From NCBI GenBank assembly GCA_947175195.1, contig CAMWLQ010000002.1, forward strand, positions 186,001-250,000: a stretch of DNA of 64,000 nucleotides, in the 5' to 3' direction. A model generated the notes under the pieces. It saw only the letters and a program-made list of their open reading frames with translations, searched no databases and was not told the origin of the DNA. Positions 52,935 to 62,067 of this stretch are shown in pieces. Both the position numbers and the translations under genes were made by a program. Within the stretch, counting starts at the first letter, position 1. Each line of letters opens with the position of its first letter. Source of the DNA: an uncultured Clostridia bacterium. Lineage in GTDB: Bacteria; Bacillota; Clostridia; Christensenellales; Pumilibacteraceae.

Positions 52935-53438
52935 TTATTTACAAAGCTTTTCTTCTATTATCATTCTCGTAGGGAAGAATTCTCCCATTTGAATTCCCGT
53001 TATCTTAGCCTTTAAGGGTTTGAAAATTTCATTTAAACATTGCTTTGCGTTAATTACCTGTTCTTCATCACCGCAAAAAATTGTTGCGTGCGCGTGCCAA
53101 GGAAAGCCGTCGGCAAAATTATTATCAAATAAGTTATGTAGGCAACGGAGTTTTACATTTTCTTCAGGCTCGATAAATAATACCCTATTATTGAAATGAT
53201 TAACTTTATTAAGGTTGATTTCAAATTCTCCGTATTGTGAGCAAACCTCTTTAATTCTTGCTTTCAGTTCCCGTTCATCTTCAACCTTAAAACTACCAAG
53301 CGAAATATGAAAAGGAATACCCATAGTTTGCGTGCCCTTATACCCTAAGCTTAATACCTTATCTTGAAAAGCTTTTAAAGCTCGCTGTGTCGCATCGTCA
53401 AATACAGCGAAAACCGTTAAGAATTTATCTTGTTTCAT
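52935..53438 (-). CDS. 2H phosphoesterase (2'-5' RNA ligase family)
   Basis: 167 residues with both H-x-(T/S) motifs of the superfamily: FHISLG (N-terminal half) and WHAHATI (C-terminal half). Related enzymes cut 2',3'-cyclic phosphates or ligate 2'-5' RNA. The specific reaction is unknown. ATG 53438 has GAGG; the frame opens at 53471, inside the tRNA-Leu terminator. Downstream, only the unexplained AAGGCAT hairpin before the operon promoter is seen. Confidence 0.82.
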   Translation of the reverse strand: MKQDKFLTVFAVFDDATQRALKAFQDKVLSLGYKGTQTMGIPFHISLGSFKVEDERELKARIKEVCSQYGEFEINLNKVNHFNNRVLFIEPEENVKLRCLHNLFDNNFADGFPWHAHATIFCGDEEQVINAKQCLNEIFKPLKAKITGIQMGEFFPTRMIIEEKLCK

Positions 53439-53452
53439 ATATGCCTCTATTA

Positions 53453-53493
53453 AGATAAAAACAGCCGACACGGTTTATCCGTATCAGCTGTTT
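53453..53493 (-). terminator. Terminator of tRNA-Leu
   Basis: Fifteen-pair stem (AAACAGCTGATACGG with its partner, two G-U pairs), loop ATAAA, then TTTTTATC on the minus strand. The stem begins one base after the tRNA CCA. Confidence 0.85.
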
Positions 53494-53577
53494 TGGTGCG
53501 GTTAACAGGACTTGAACCTGCACGGAGTTACCACAAGATCCTTAGTCTTGCGCGTCTGCCAATTCCGCCATAACCGC
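53494..53577 (-). tRNA. tRNA-Leu (AAG)
   Basis: Class II tRNA of 84 bases: acceptor GCGGTTA/TAACCGC, anticodon stem CAAGA/TCTTG with loop CTAAGGA (anticodon AAG), long variable arm (TGGTAACTCCG), T-loop TTCAAGT, encoded CCA. The A34 anticodon would need deamination to inosine for reading CTC. Confidence 0.93.
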
Positions 53578-53589
53578 AATTGCTGTATT

Positions 53590-53618
53590 ATTGTACTAAA
53601 TCGGTTGAGCTTTGTCAA
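53590..53618 (-). promoter_or_regulatory. Promoter of tRNA-Leu
   Basis: TTGACA (53613-53618), 17 bp, TACAAT (53590-53595), 12 bp before the tRNA. Confidence 0.75.
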
Positions 53619-53647
53619 CTCATTTTTATCGTATTACACAATAAATT

Positions 53648-54286
53648 TTACGCAAATGCCAAAATATTTTTGAGAGTTTCTTTACTTAGCGCATTTTCAG
53701 TGCGCATTTCCGCATTTGCCGTCAGCGTCAAAAACTTCATTTCATAGTCGAGGTCGGCGTTTGTGTTATACTTACAGTCAAATGTTCCGACGCCTATCCT
53801 TATTCCCCTATGTACCGCAGCGCACACTGGAGCAAAGCCATGACCATACCCCGCGCACGCAGTGGGCAACAGTATTAGCGGCACACCCTCTTGCGCCATC
53901 AGGTCCATATCATCGTTATCCAAACACACACCGCCGGCTACCGTGCATTGCCCGAGTATGCCGAGCTTGTGCAACAGCATTATCGGCGAAAGCTTGTACC
54001 GTGCCTCGATTATCCCCGCCTCGGTCAAGTCGTACGCCGCACGTATCACCGCACGCGCATTGTTGGACAATATATAATCACACGCGTTTTCCAGCAGGTC
54101 ATCGTCCGCCATATCGGGTAAGTATATTTCGCTTACGCCTGCGCCCAACGATTTGGAATACGGCACAATTATTTTTATCCCGTCCGCCTCGGGTGCGTTA
54201 TCGCAACAAGCAATAACCTTGTCGCAAGCGGCTTTTGCTTTAAGTACGTTTGCAGTACAAAGCGCGTTCACTCTTTTTTCCGACAT
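53648..54286 (-). CDS. Amidohydrolase-fold protein lacking metal ligands (pseudoenzyme)
   Basis: 212 residues matching the C-terminal half of the ATZ/TRZ-type amidohydrolase barrel. YKLSPIMLLHKLGILG follows the usual RYGKxPVEYLHxLGLL pattern, VCLDNDDMDLMAQEGVPLIL the HLDDxEIxLLAxxGT pattern, and GHGFAPV with GIRIGVGTFD the GxGIAPV...VxLGTDG pattern. The metal-binding His (normally LxAHxV, here CTVAGGV), the sheet-five His (normally HxxE, here IRAAYD) and the Asp of GTDG (here GTFD) are all replaced, and the N-terminal HxH half is absent. It is intact and in frame, 3 bp after galU, so it may have a non-catalytic role. Confidence 0.7.
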   Translation of the reverse strand: MSEKRVNALCTANVLKAKAACDKVIACCDNAPEADGIKIIVPYSKSLGAGVSEIYLPDMADDDLLENACDYILSNNARAVIRAAYDLTEAGIIEARYKLSPIMLLHKLGILGQCTVAGGVCLDNDDMDLMAQEGVPLILLPTACAGYGHGFAPVCAAVHRGIRIGVGTFDCKYNTNADLDYEMKFLTLTANAEMRTENALSKETLKNILAFA

Positions 54287-54289
54287 ATT

Positions 54290-55150
54290 CTATTTTCCGT
54301 TGACAACCGACTTTAAGTATTCGGCAAACTTATCTTTCAGGTCGGGACGCTTTAGCGCAAAATCAACCGTAGCGGTGAGTGCGCCGAACTTGTCGCCCAT
54401 ATCGTACCGCCGCCCTTCCAGCTCGTATGCGTACACCTTTCCGTCTTTTATCATCGCGTAAATAGCGTCGGTAAGGCTTACCTCACCGTTCACTTCCGGC
54501 ACTTGTTCTATGCGCCCGTATATTTCGGGCGTGAGTACGTATCTACCTATAGCAGCATAGCGGGACGGCGGGTTTTGCTTGGGCTTTTCCACCATGCCCT
54601 TACACCACACAAACCTACCGTCAATACTCTTGGGATCGATTATTCCGTACTTGTACGTTTCCGTTTCCGGCACTTGTTGTACGCCCAACACCAAAGCGGG
54701 GCTTTGGGCGTATGCATCGCAAAGCTGTTTCGATGCCGACACATCGCCGACGATGAGGTCATCACCGTTAGCCATAATAAACGGCTCGTCACCCGTAAAA
54801 TCCCGTGCGCACATAATAGCGTCGCCACTGCCACGCGGAGTTTTTTGCAAACCAAACGTGATTTCGGCGTTTTTGGAGATATTCCGCAACGTTTCAAGCA
54901 TTTCGGGCTTGTGCGCCAAAAGCTTTTCCAACCGAGCATTGGGGACAAAGTATTCCTTAATGGTATGCTTGCCCTCGCCCAGTATGATATGGATTTGGTC
55001 GATACCGCCGGCGATAAGCTCGTCTACAATATACGAGAGTACGGGCGTATCAATAACAGGCAATATTTCCTTCGGAATTGCCTTTGTCGCGGGTAAAAAC
55101 CTTGTACCCATTCCGCCGCACGGAATTACCGCCTTGCGTATTCTTTGCAT
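54290..55150 (-). CDS. galU: UTP-glucose-1-phosphate uridylyltransferase
   Basis: Makes UDP-glucose. Family features: KAVIPCGGMGTRFLPATKAI (nucleotide loop; most have AAGLGTR), PKEILPVIDTPVLSYIVDE, YKYGIIDP, MVEKPKQNPPS and GEVSLTDAI. Length 286 from ATG 55150 (AGAGG site) rather than the GTG at 55156. It is followed by the amidohydrolase-fold gene. Confidence 0.95.
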   Translation of the reverse strand: MQRIRKAVIPCGGMGTRFLPATKAIPKEILPVIDTPVLSYIVDELIAGGIDQIHIILGEGKHTIKEYFVPNARLEKLLAHKPEMLETLRNISKNAEITFGLQKTPRGSGDAIMCARDFTGDEPFIMANGDDLIVGDVSASKQLCDAYAQSPALVLGVQQVPETETYKYGIIDPKSIDGRFVWCKGMVEKPKQNPPSRYAAIGRYVLTPEIYGRIEQVPEVNGEVSLTDAIYAMIKDGKVYAYELEGRRYDMGDKFGALTATVDFALKRPDLKDKFAEYLKSVVNGK

Positions 55151-55161
55151 AACCACCTCTA

Positions 55162-55896
55162 TCAGTCGAGCAATACGATTATTCTATGACAGTTTTCGCA
55201 GCGGAACCAGCCTTGATCGTTCAAGGACGCATTGCCCTTTTGCGATAAATTCAAACCGCAACCGCCGCAGTTGAACATATTCTTTTTGTCGTCGGCAACC
55301 GCCCGAACAATAGGCGGGAATTTGTTTTCGTCAACCAGCTTGGCGTATTCGGCAAACAGCTTGGGATCCAACGCCTTTCGCATTTCTTCCAGCTCGGATT
55401 TGAGCCTTTTCAGCTCGTCGGCTTTGGAGTTGACAAGCTTGCCGTGCTTTTCGCGCGCCTCGGCAAACTTTTGCTTTGCGGCGTTGCCCGTCTTGATTGC
55501 ATCGGCACGGCGGTTGCACACCGCTTTCGCCTTATCCTGTATGTCGTGCATCTTTTTGTCAGCTGACTGGAATTTGGACTTTAAGCTTTCCAACCGCTTT
55601 ACACGACGCTCAAGCTCTTCTTCCGATTCGCCGCTGTCGGTATTTTCCAACTCGGCAAGCGCAGTTTCGTTGTCCTCGATATATCTTTGCAGCTCGGCAA
55701 ACGTGTCCAAAAGAACGCCCGCTTGCTGCTCGCACTCGGCTATTGCGCGTTTAGCGTCGTCAAACGCATGCCTATACTTGTTCATTACGGCAAGCGCCTC
55801 GTCGCGTTCGATTAGATTGTTGAGCTTGCGCAGCTCTATATCCTTTTTTTGATAAGCGATCATCATTTTAAACGACTGTTTGATTTTTTCGTCCAT
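55162..55896 (-). CDS. C4-type zinc-ribbon coiled-coil protein
   Basis: 244 residues. A long coiled coil (about 1-190, rich in E/K/R/A) is followed by a zinc ribbon (NCGGCGLNLSQ ... FRCENCHRI, two C-x-x-C pairs). This architecture is shared with a poorly understood family (CT398-like). Its usual neighbour in Clostridia is the Nif3-like gene near trmK; that gene is not seen here. The gap to galU is 11 bp. Confidence 0.8.
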   Translation of the reverse strand: MDEKIKQSFKMMIAYQKKDIELRKLNNLIERDEALAVMNKYRHAFDDAKRAIAECEQQAGVLLDTFAELQRYIEDNETALAELENTDSGESEEELERRVKRLESLKSKFQSADKKMHDIQDKAKAVCNRRADAIKTGNAAKQKFAEAREKHGKLVNSKADELKRLKSELEEMRKALDPKLFAEYAKLVDENKFPPIVRAVADDKKNMFNCGGCGLNLSQKGNASLNDQGWFRCENCHRIIVLLD

Positions 55897-55928
55897 GATA
55901 CTCTCCTTTATTATATTAAGTCCGTTTG

Positions 55929-56543
55929 CTATGGTTGCATATTTTGTAAACGCATTGCAGCCGTCACGTCGGATAGTTGTTGTTTGTTTGCTTGGGGTGC
56001 GCGCGAGTAAACCGCATATAGCTGAGTCAGCCGCCGTTGCAGCTCGGCGTTTGGCGTAGCGCAGTCTAAGCCGAAAACGGTTTGCAAATGCGATAACTCC
56101 CTAACCCCGCCGCCCTTGTACGCGCGGATGACCGAATAGAACTTGCCACGGTCGTATATAGGTATGTCGCTGTCTATGCCGTAGCCAAGTTCAATCAAGG
56201 TTGTCCTAACAAGCGCGCCGTCGCGGTGCGGGCTGACTATAAGTGTTTGCGGTAAGCATGCCGCCGCCCGCAGTATTTGTGCAATGAGTATTCCGCCCAT
56301 ACCGGAAATAATCGCCTCGTCACATTCATAACCAAGTCCGTCGCAACAAATAAACGTAACATTGGTTGCACCCGCCAGCCTGACCTTTGCTTTTTGCAAG
56401 CATTTTTCGCTTATGTCGGACGCTATAACACGCTCGGCTTTTGCCGTACAGTATTCGGCAATCAAGCCGTGATCGCAACCGACGTCGGCGATAACCCTTG
56501 ACGGGATTATCAGCGATTTGATTAAGTCCAGTCTTTTACTCAT
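55929..56543 (-). CDS. trmK: tRNA (adenine(22)-N1)-methyltransferase TrmK
   Basis: SAM-dependent enzyme modifying A22 of tRNA. SAM loop VIADVGCDHGLIAEYC, then SGMGGILIAQIL and SPHRDGALVRTTL. A helical C-terminal region completes 204 residues. Its ATG is adjacent to the rpoD stop (no gap), which is the standard order rpoD-trmK. Confidence 0.94.
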   Translation of the reverse strand: MSKRLDLIKSLIIPSRVIADVGCDHGLIAEYCTAKAERVIASDISEKCLQKAKVRLAGATNVTFICCDGLGYECDEAIISGMGGILIAQILRAAACLPQTLIVSPHRDGALVRTTLIELGYGIDSDIPIYDRGKFYSVIRAYKGGGVRELSHLQTVFGLDCATPNAELQRRLTQLYAVYSRAPQANKQQLSDVTAAMRLQNMQP

Positions 56544-57860
56544 TTATTTGTCGGTAAAATCCTTTAAACGCTTGGAACGCGTAGGATTTCTAAGCTTACG
56601 TAGCGCCTTTGCCTCGATTTGGCGAATACGCTCACGCGTAACGCCGAACTCCTTGCCTACGTCCTCCAATGTGCGCGGATGCGCGTCGTCCAATCCGTAG
56701 CGCAAGCGAATTACCATTTCCTCGCGCGGCGTAAGCGTATTAAGTACTGCGGCAAGCTGTTCGCGTAACATTCCCGCCTCCGCAAAGTCCTGCGGCGCCT
56801 TGGACTTTTCGTCCTCCAAAAAGTCGCCCAAATGGCTGTCCTCTTCCTCGCCGACGGGCATTTCCAGCGACACGGGGTCTTGGCTTATGCGTTGGATTTC
56901 CATAACACGCTCAACAGGCAAATCCATTTCCTCGGCAAGTTCCTCCGGCGTGGGGTCCCTACCAAGCTTTTGCACGAGTATACGCGTTGTGCGCGCAAGC
57001 TTGTTTATGGTTTCCACCATATGCACAGGTATGCGAATGGTACGAGCTTGATCGGCGATTGCACGCGTTATAGCCTGACGAATCCACCATGTGGCGTAAG
57101 TGGAAAACCTGAAACCTTTGGTATAGTCGAATTTTTCTACCGCCTTCATAAGACCGAGATTGCCTTCCTGAATCAAATCCAACAGCTGCATACCGCGCCC
57201 GACATAGCGCTTGGCTATTGCGACAACAAGCCTGAGGTTAGCCTCGGTCAGCTTGTTTTTGGCGTACTCGTCGCCCTCCGACATGCGCCTTGCCAACTCG
57301 GTTTCCTCATCGGCGCTGAGCAGCGGAATCCTGCCTATATCTTTAAGGAACACTTTGACCGGATCGTCGGCATTGGTTTCCCCGCTGATAAGGCTGTCTA
57401 TGCTTTTGAGCTCGGCGTTTTTGACTTGACCGTCGGTAATCTCTATGTCGCTTTCGCGGATTATACGCATTGCCTCCTCAAGCTGCTGCGCGTCGGCGCC
57501 GCACTCGATTGTAAGCCTTTCGCCTATCTCTATGTTCGACAAAAAGTTGCGCGTTCTACCGAGAGCAATCAGCTTGGAAAGCGCATTGTTCATTTTGGAT
57601 GTAAGTATAGGCGCTTTCTTTCCGTCTTTAAGTATGCTTATGCCGTTGTCCTCAAACAGCTTGAGCGCGTAGTCCATATCGTTTGCGCCCGCCTCGAGCG
57701 GCACGAGCTTGTCGAGAATAACGTTGTACTCGATACCGTCCGCCGTCGCGCTTGCAAGTAATTCGTTTAAAGCCGTGGAAATAGTTTCGGACGGCGTGTA
57801 CGGCGTTTCAGTTTGCATTTCTTCTACTGCTTGCTTTTTGGATTCCTTGTGTCCCCTCAT
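56544..57860 (-). CDS. rpoD: RNA polymerase primary sigma factor (sigma-70/SigA)
   Basis: 438 residues. Region 2 ([20 protein letters not shown], recognising -10), region 3, and region 4 ([20 protein letters not shown] then [18 protein letters not shown], recognising -35). The N-terminal ~180 residues are less conserved. The many TTGACA/TATAAT promoters in the window match its expected preference. Lies 11 bp after dnaG and next to trmK. Confidence 0.98.
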   Translation of the reverse strand: MRGHKESKKQAVEEMQTETPYTPSETISTALNELLASATADGIEYNVILDKLVPLEAGANDMDYALKLFEDNGISILKDGKKAPILTSKMNNALSKLIALGRTRNFLSNIEIGERLTIECGADAQQLEEAMRIIRESDIEITDGQVKNAELKSIDSLISGETNADDPVKVFLKDIGRIPLLSADEETELARRMSEGDEYAKNKLTEANLRLVVAIAKRYVGRGMQLLDLIQEGNLGLMKAVEKFDYTKGFRFSTYATWWIRQAITRAIADQARTIRIPVHMVETINKLARTTRILVQKLGRDPTPEELAEEMDLPVERVMEIQRISQDPVSLEMPVGEEEDSHLGDFLEDEKSKAPQDFAEAGMLREQLAAVLNTLTPREEMVIRLRYGLDDAHPRTLEDVGKEFGVTRERIRQIEAKALRKLRNPTRSKRLKDFTDK

Positions 57861-57871
57861 GTGTACTCTCC

Positions 57872-59653
57872 TTAACTGCGGTATTTCTTTAATTTGGCAA
57901 GCTCGATATTCAATTTGCCTACCATTTCGAGATATTTTGGGTCATTTGTCGTTTTGTGAAGATTTGAAAGATTGTTACGTTCCTTAGTGAGCACTTCTCT
58001 ATACAGCTCGGTTTGAACGTCTATAAACTTTTGCCTGCCGTCGCCCGGCTTGAACTTGTAGTCCTGCAACTCATTCAGTCGCTTGTTGTCATACCCGAAC
58101 TCGTTGAATACGTCCGTTATTCCAAAGCCTTCGTGATGCCTGCACCAATCGTACAGCCGCTTGGAAAACCCGTCGGGCATGGCGTCCGTCACTACTTTGT
58201 CGTAATCCACATAATCGCGCTTAAGTATGATACTTGCCAAAAAGAACTTGACTGCGTCCGAATATTGCGCTTGCGCCTCGTCCGCCTGCGGACCTTCGAC
58301 GTCGCCGATTGGCGTTTGTGATTGCATACGCTTAGCCTTTGCAAAAAGATCGTCGCGCGCTTGCCGCTTTAAGTCGTCCACCGCAAATCCCGTAACCGAC
58401 GACACGTAAGTAAAATACTTATCGCGTTCGACGGCGTTGTCGTGTGCGCTTATCACCTTTACCGCCTCCACGGCAAACTGCGCCTTTTTGTCGGGATCGT
58501 TCAAATCGTAGCTCGACTTCAGCACGTCTATCTTGTGTTGGGTAAGTTGCACCGCCTCGTCCAAAAGCTTTTGGTAGCCCTGCGCACCGTCGCGCTTGAT
58601 AAGATCATCGGGGTCGAGCCCGTCGGGCAGTCGCACAACCTTGACGGTAAGTCCTACCTCGCGCAAAATATCCAGTCCGCGCATAATGGCTTTTTGTCCC
58701 GCAGTATCGCCGTCGTAGCTGATGTATATGGTATCGGTGTACTGCTTGAGCTGGCGCGCGTTTTTGGTGGTAAACGCCGTACCCATAGTTGCGACGGCTG
58801 TGTTAAATCCCGCCTTATGCAAGGAAATTACGTCCATGTACCCTTCCACAACTATTACGCTCGTTATCGGTTGCGCACCCGAATTTTTGAGCTTTTTCAG
58901 TAGGTTGACGCCGTATATCACTTGCGACTTTTCGAAAAACCATGTTTCCGAGCTGTTACGGTACTTGGCAAAGTGCGCGTCCTTTTCCAGCGTGCGTCCG
59001 CCAAACGCCACAACGTGATTCATATTGTCTATTACGGGGAACATGAGCCTCGAACCGAACACGTCGTAATACCTGCCATTCTTTTCGCCAGCAATGCCCG
59101 CGTCGCACATTTCCTTTGTGGTATAGCCCTGGTCCTTTAAAAAGTCGAGCATTTCCGTAAAGTCGAGGCTAGCGCCCAGCCCGAACTTGCGTATCATTTC
59201 CGTCGGGATTTCGCGTGAGCGCAAGTATTCGTTAAACACCTTTGCGCGCGGACTGCTAAGATTATCGTAGTAATGTCGAGCCGCAACGCGCATAAGCTCG
59301 AAAAGCCGTTCGCGCTGCTTTTTGTCCACAAGATCGCGCGTAAACGTTCTGTTTTTGGGCTTTGGCATTTCCAGACCTGCCTGCTCGGCAAGCATTTTGA
59401 GCGCGTCTATAAACTCGATATTTTCCATCTTCATCAAAAACGACAGCGCGTTGCCGCTCTCCTTGCAGCCGAAACAGTGAAAAAACTGCTTGCTCGGCGT
59501 AATGGAAAACGAGGGCTGCGTTTCGTGGTGAAACGGACAGCAAGCCCAATACGTGTTGCCCTTGCGCTCGACCTGTACGTACCGCGATATGACCGACACT
59601 ATGTCCGTCTTGTCAAGCACCTTGGATATGAAATCGGAAAACTCTCTATCCAC
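57872..59653 (-). CDS. dnaG: DNA primase
   Basis: 593 residues. Zinc-binding domain [20 protein letters not shown] then FHCFGC (C-H-C-C). The TOPRIM core includes [16 protein letters not shown] and [19 protein letters not shown]-terminal helicase-binding region follows. It is between the dGTPase-like gene and rpoD, as in many Bacillota. Confidence 0.97.
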   Translation of the reverse strand: MDREFSDFISKVLDKTDIVSVISRYVQVERKGNTYWACCPFHHETQPSFSITPSKQFFHCFGCKESGNALSFLMKMENIEFIDALKMLAEQAGLEMPKPKNRTFTRDLVDKKQRERLFELMRVAARHYYDNLSSPRAKVFNEYLRSREIPTEMIRKFGLGASLDFTEMLDFLKDQGYTTKEMCDAGIAGEKNGRYYDVFGSRLMFPVIDNMNHVVAFGGRTLEKDAHFAKYRNSSETWFFEKSQVIYGVNLLKKLKNSGAQPITSVIVVEGYMDVISLHKAGFNTAVATMGTAFTTKNARQLKQYTDTIYISYDGDTAGQKAIMRGLDILREVGLTVKVVRLPDGLDPDDLIKRDGAQGYQKLLDEAVQLTQHKIDVLKSSYDLNDPDKKAQFAVEAVKVISAHDNAVERDKYFTYVSSVTGFAVDDLKRQARDDLFAKAKRMQSQTPIGDVEGPQADEAQAQYSDAVKFFLASIILKRDYVDYDKVVTDAMPDGFSKRLYDWCRHHEGFGITDVFNEFGYDNKRLNELQDYKFKPGDGRQKFIDVQTELYREVLTKERNNLSNLHKTTNDPKYLEMVGKLNIELAKLKKYRS

Positions 59654-59701
59654 AAACCCTCTGAAAATTTTTTGCCGTGATTACCGCAGTAATGTTGTTG
59701 C

Positions 59702-60694
59702 CTATAGCTTTGACCAGCTGCGCGGAACGGTAAGGTCCTCGAACGCGCGCACCGCATAATGGTCGGACATTGTTGAAATATAATCGCACACACGCCGCTC
59801 TATCGGCTCGTCGTCGTAAATAAACTGCTTGGGCAGCTCGTCCTCGTGATCGACAAAGTACAAATACAAATACTCGATCATCTTGATAGCTTTTTTCTCT
59901 TCCGACTTGGCAAGCGACGCTGTGTAAACGTTGTCGAACATAAACTGTCTAAGCTCGTTTGTCCCATCCGCAAATTCCGTAGACTGCACAACGGTATTTT
60001 TGCCATAACTCTCGTTAATTATATCGTTTATCATAGCGGAAATGCGCATCGAGTGCATGGCGCCGAACATATCAGTAAATCGTTTGGGAATATCCGTCGC
60101 TCTTATTACTCCGCCGCGAATGGCGTCGTCTATATCGTGATTTATGTACGCTATCCTATCCGCATACGCGACGACAATGCCCTCCAAGGTGCTTGCCTTG
60201 CCATCGCCCGTATGGTTAAGTATTCCGTCGCGCACCTCGTATGTAAGATTCATACCTTGTCCGTCGTTTTCTATCTTGTCGACCATGCGCAAGCTTTGCT
60301 CGTTATGCCGAAAGTGAGTAAACTTGCCGAGCGCGCGTTCGCCAGCATGCCCATACGGAGTGTGACCGAGATCATGCCCGAGCGCAATCGCCTCCGTAAG
60401 GTCCTCGTTGAGCCGTAAACAGCGGGATATTGTGCGCGCTATTTGACTGACCTCCAGCGTGTGCGTAAGCCGCGTTCTATAATGATCGCCTTCGGGTGAC
60501 AAAAAGACCTGCGTTTTGTGCTTTAACCGCCTAAACGCCTTGCTGTGAATAATTTTGTCGCGGTCGCGTTGGAACTCGGTGCGCATAGGACAGGGCTCGG
60601 TAGGTCTTAACCGTCCCTTGCTGTTCTTATCCTTGCACGCATACGGCGACAAATATTTATCTTGAATTTCGTATGTAACCGATTTGTAATCCAT
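59702..60694 (-). CDS. dGTPase-like HD-domain phosphohydrolase
   Basis: HD-domain protein with the family sequence FRRLKHKTQVFLSPEGDHYR, TRLTHTLEVSQIARTI and LGHDLGHTPYGHAGER (HD metal ligands). It hydrolyses dNTPs or is a Dgt-like regulator. The frame opens at 60769, but the promoter at 60773-60801 would start transcription at that ATG. ATG 60694 (MDYKSVTYEIQDKYLSPYAC) matches the family N terminus better, so 330 residues is preferred, with only a weak AAGG upstream. Confidence 0.93.
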   Translation of the reverse strand: MDYKSVTYEIQDKYLSPYACKDKNSKGRLRPTEPCPMRTEFQRDRDKIIHSKAFRRLKHKTQVFLSPEGDHYRTRLTHTLEVSQIARTISRCLRLNEDLTEAIALGHDLGHTPYGHAGERALGKFTHFRHNEQSLRMVDKIENDGQGMNLTYEVRDGILNHTGDGKASTLEGIVVAYADRIAYINHDIDDAIRGGVIRATDIPKRFTDMFGAMHSMRISAMINDIINESYGKNTVVQSTEFADGTNELRQFMFDNVYTASLAKSEEKKAIKMIEYLYLYFVDHEDELPKQFIYDDEPIERRVCDYISTMSDHYAVRAFEDLTVPRSWSKL

Positions 60695-60772
60695 ATGAAT
60701 ATTACGCCTTAGCTTTTTACTCCCGATTCGCTTTGCCCGCGATTGCATATAATTAGGCATTTTAGCCATAAT

Positions 60773-60801
60773 ACTTTACCACACAAATGCAAAAATGTCA
60801 A
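60773..60801 (-). promoter_or_regulatory. Promoter of the dgt-dnaG-rpoD group
   Basis: TTGACA (60796-60801), 17 bp, TAAAGT (60773-60778). Confidence 0.6.
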
Positions 60802-60813
60802 GTAAAATAGTAT

Positions 60814-60845
60814 AACTCGGCAAAGCATATCCGCCTTACCGAGTT
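60814..60845 (-). terminator. Terminator after the membrane-lipoprotein pair
   Basis: Thirteen-bp stem (AACTCGG followed by a wobble and AAGGC, with partner) and a six-base loop. On the minus strand the following bases (ATACTATTTTACTT) are only moderately T-rich; the plus-strand side has TTTT. It separates the lipoprotein gene from the dgt promoter. Confidence 0.55.
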
Positions 60846-60884
60846 TTGAAAACCATAATATTATTTAGCTATATCGTTACGGTT

Positions 60885-61406
60885 TTACGCCGCTTGCTGT
60901 TTATCGCCCTTTTTGTTCAAACAAACATATAGCGCAACTATTCCTACCAACATCAAGCCGCCCGCTACGCCGAAACCGATTGCCAGCCCGACGTGTGGTC
61001 TATTCGTTGATGTTTCCTTCTTTACTTTAATGTTGGTCAGCCCTACGTCAAAATCATATTCGGACGCCCCGGGCGCATCATAATCCACGCCCCAATATTT
61101 GGATACGTCCACATTCTCTTTTCCGTCAGAGGTCAATGTTTGAGTAAACGTTTCTGATTCTATTTGACTCCCGTTATAGTACATAATCAATGTATATGAA
61201 ATTTCGTGTCTACCCTCATCAGAAATGTATACTTGGAACTCAACGTCTGCCGACACATGTCCGCCGTACGAAGTAGAATAATAATAAGACATGTCTACAT
61301 CCAAGCTGTCATCAACATAATAGCCGCCATTGCCACCGCAAGCGACCAGCGAGAACATGCATGCAAGCGAGAATATAAGCGCCAAAAATACTTTAAACTT
61401 TTTCAT
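60885..61406 (-). CDS. Lipoprotein with C-terminal membrane helix
   Basis: 173 residues. Signal peptide with lipobox LVAC (cysteine about 23), then an extracellular beta-rich domain (MSYYYSTSYGGHVSADVEFQ, then YTLIMYYNGSQIES). A second hydrophobic helix near the end (FGVAGGLMLVGIVALYVCLN) is followed by a basic end (KKGDKQ). It would be anchored at both ends of the ectodomain. Family not recognised. AAGGAG precedes the ATG. It is preceded by a membrane-protein gene, probably co-transcribed. Confidence 0.7.
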   Translation of the reverse strand: MKKFKVFLALIFSLACMFSLVACGGNGGYYVDDSLDVDMSYYYSTSYGGHVSADVEFQVYISDEGRHEISYTLIMYYNGSQIESETFTQTLTSDGKENVDVSKYWGVDYDAPGASEYDFDVGLTNIKVKKETSTNRPHVGLAIGFGVAGGLMLVGIVALYVCLNKKGDKQQAA

Positions 61407-61464
61407 CGAACTACTCTCCTTTTTGAGGTGCCGTTATCGTTGTTTGTTCTGCGAGTGAATTGGA

Positions 61465-61965
61465 CTATACAGTCGGAGCGGTCGGAGTAGCGGGAATTTG
61501 GGTGCGGAACGCAAACACCGTAATAACGGCAAAGTATGCGCCCGTAAACAAAAACGATATAAACAATTTTCCAAGCTCGGAAAAGTATGCGGTAGCTAAT
61601 GTATAGCTTGTGCTTGAACCTTTAATGTCAAGCACTGTGCCGCGCAAGTCGAAAATAAATCCTAAGCACATAGCTATCATCAAAAGGCTGAGAAGTAGCG
61701 AAATAAGTCCTAATACTTTTTTTGATTTGGAAAAGTAAGTGAGACAATAGCACATCACAGTAGGTATTGCTATGCAAAACACAGCTATCGACGAGTGTTT
61801 TATATACAAAATAGTGTCTTCCACGGTTTTGACCGGTTCGGCAATGGTTATAGTATCGTCTGCGAGTATTGCGTCAAACAATAAAGATATTGCTGTAGCA
61901 ATAATAGTAAATGCGGCGATACCGAGCATCACTGCGACAATAATTTGTACCGTCTTTTTGTTCAT
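61465..61965 (-). CDS. Hypothetical membrane protein with four predicted helices
   Basis: 166 residues with hydrophobic segments at about 7-32, 55-78, 84-105 and 130-155, and a short Pro/Thr-rich end. An extracytoplasmic loop after helix 1 (DTITIAEPVKTVEDT) is likely. No family recognised. It starts from its own promoter and is followed after 58 bp by the lipoprotein gene, with which it probably forms a pair. Confidence 0.7.
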   Translation of the reverse strand: MNKKTVQIIVAVMLGIAAFTIIATAISLLFDAILADDTITIAEPVKTVEDTILYIKHSSIAVFCIAIPTVMCYCLTYFSKSKKVLGLISLLLSLLMIAMCLGFIFDLRGTVLDIKGSSTSYTLATAYFSELGKLFISFLFTGAYFAVITVFAFRTQIPATPTAPTV

Positions 61966-61994
61966 AATCCGCTCCTTTGAATTTGCTTTTTATT

Positions 61995-62023
61995 ATTTTA
62001 CAAAACTTACACACACCTGTCAA
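61995..62023 (-). promoter_or_regulatory. Promoter of the membrane-protein/lipoprotein pair
   Basis: TTGACA (62018-62023), 17 bp, TAAAAT (61995-62000), about 30 bp before the ATG; AAAGGAG is near the start. Confidence 0.65.
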
Positions 62024-62045
62024 GTATTGTCACATTAGAATATCA

Positions 62046-62067
62046 TTAGAAAAACGCCGATAGCGTT
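62046..62067 (-). terminator. Possible terminator of the carbonic anhydrase operon
   Basis: AACGC/GCGTT stem with a five-base loop and a following TTTTTCTAAT on the minus strand. It overlaps the stop of the carbonic anhydrase gene. The stem is short, so this is tentative. Confidence 0.4.
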
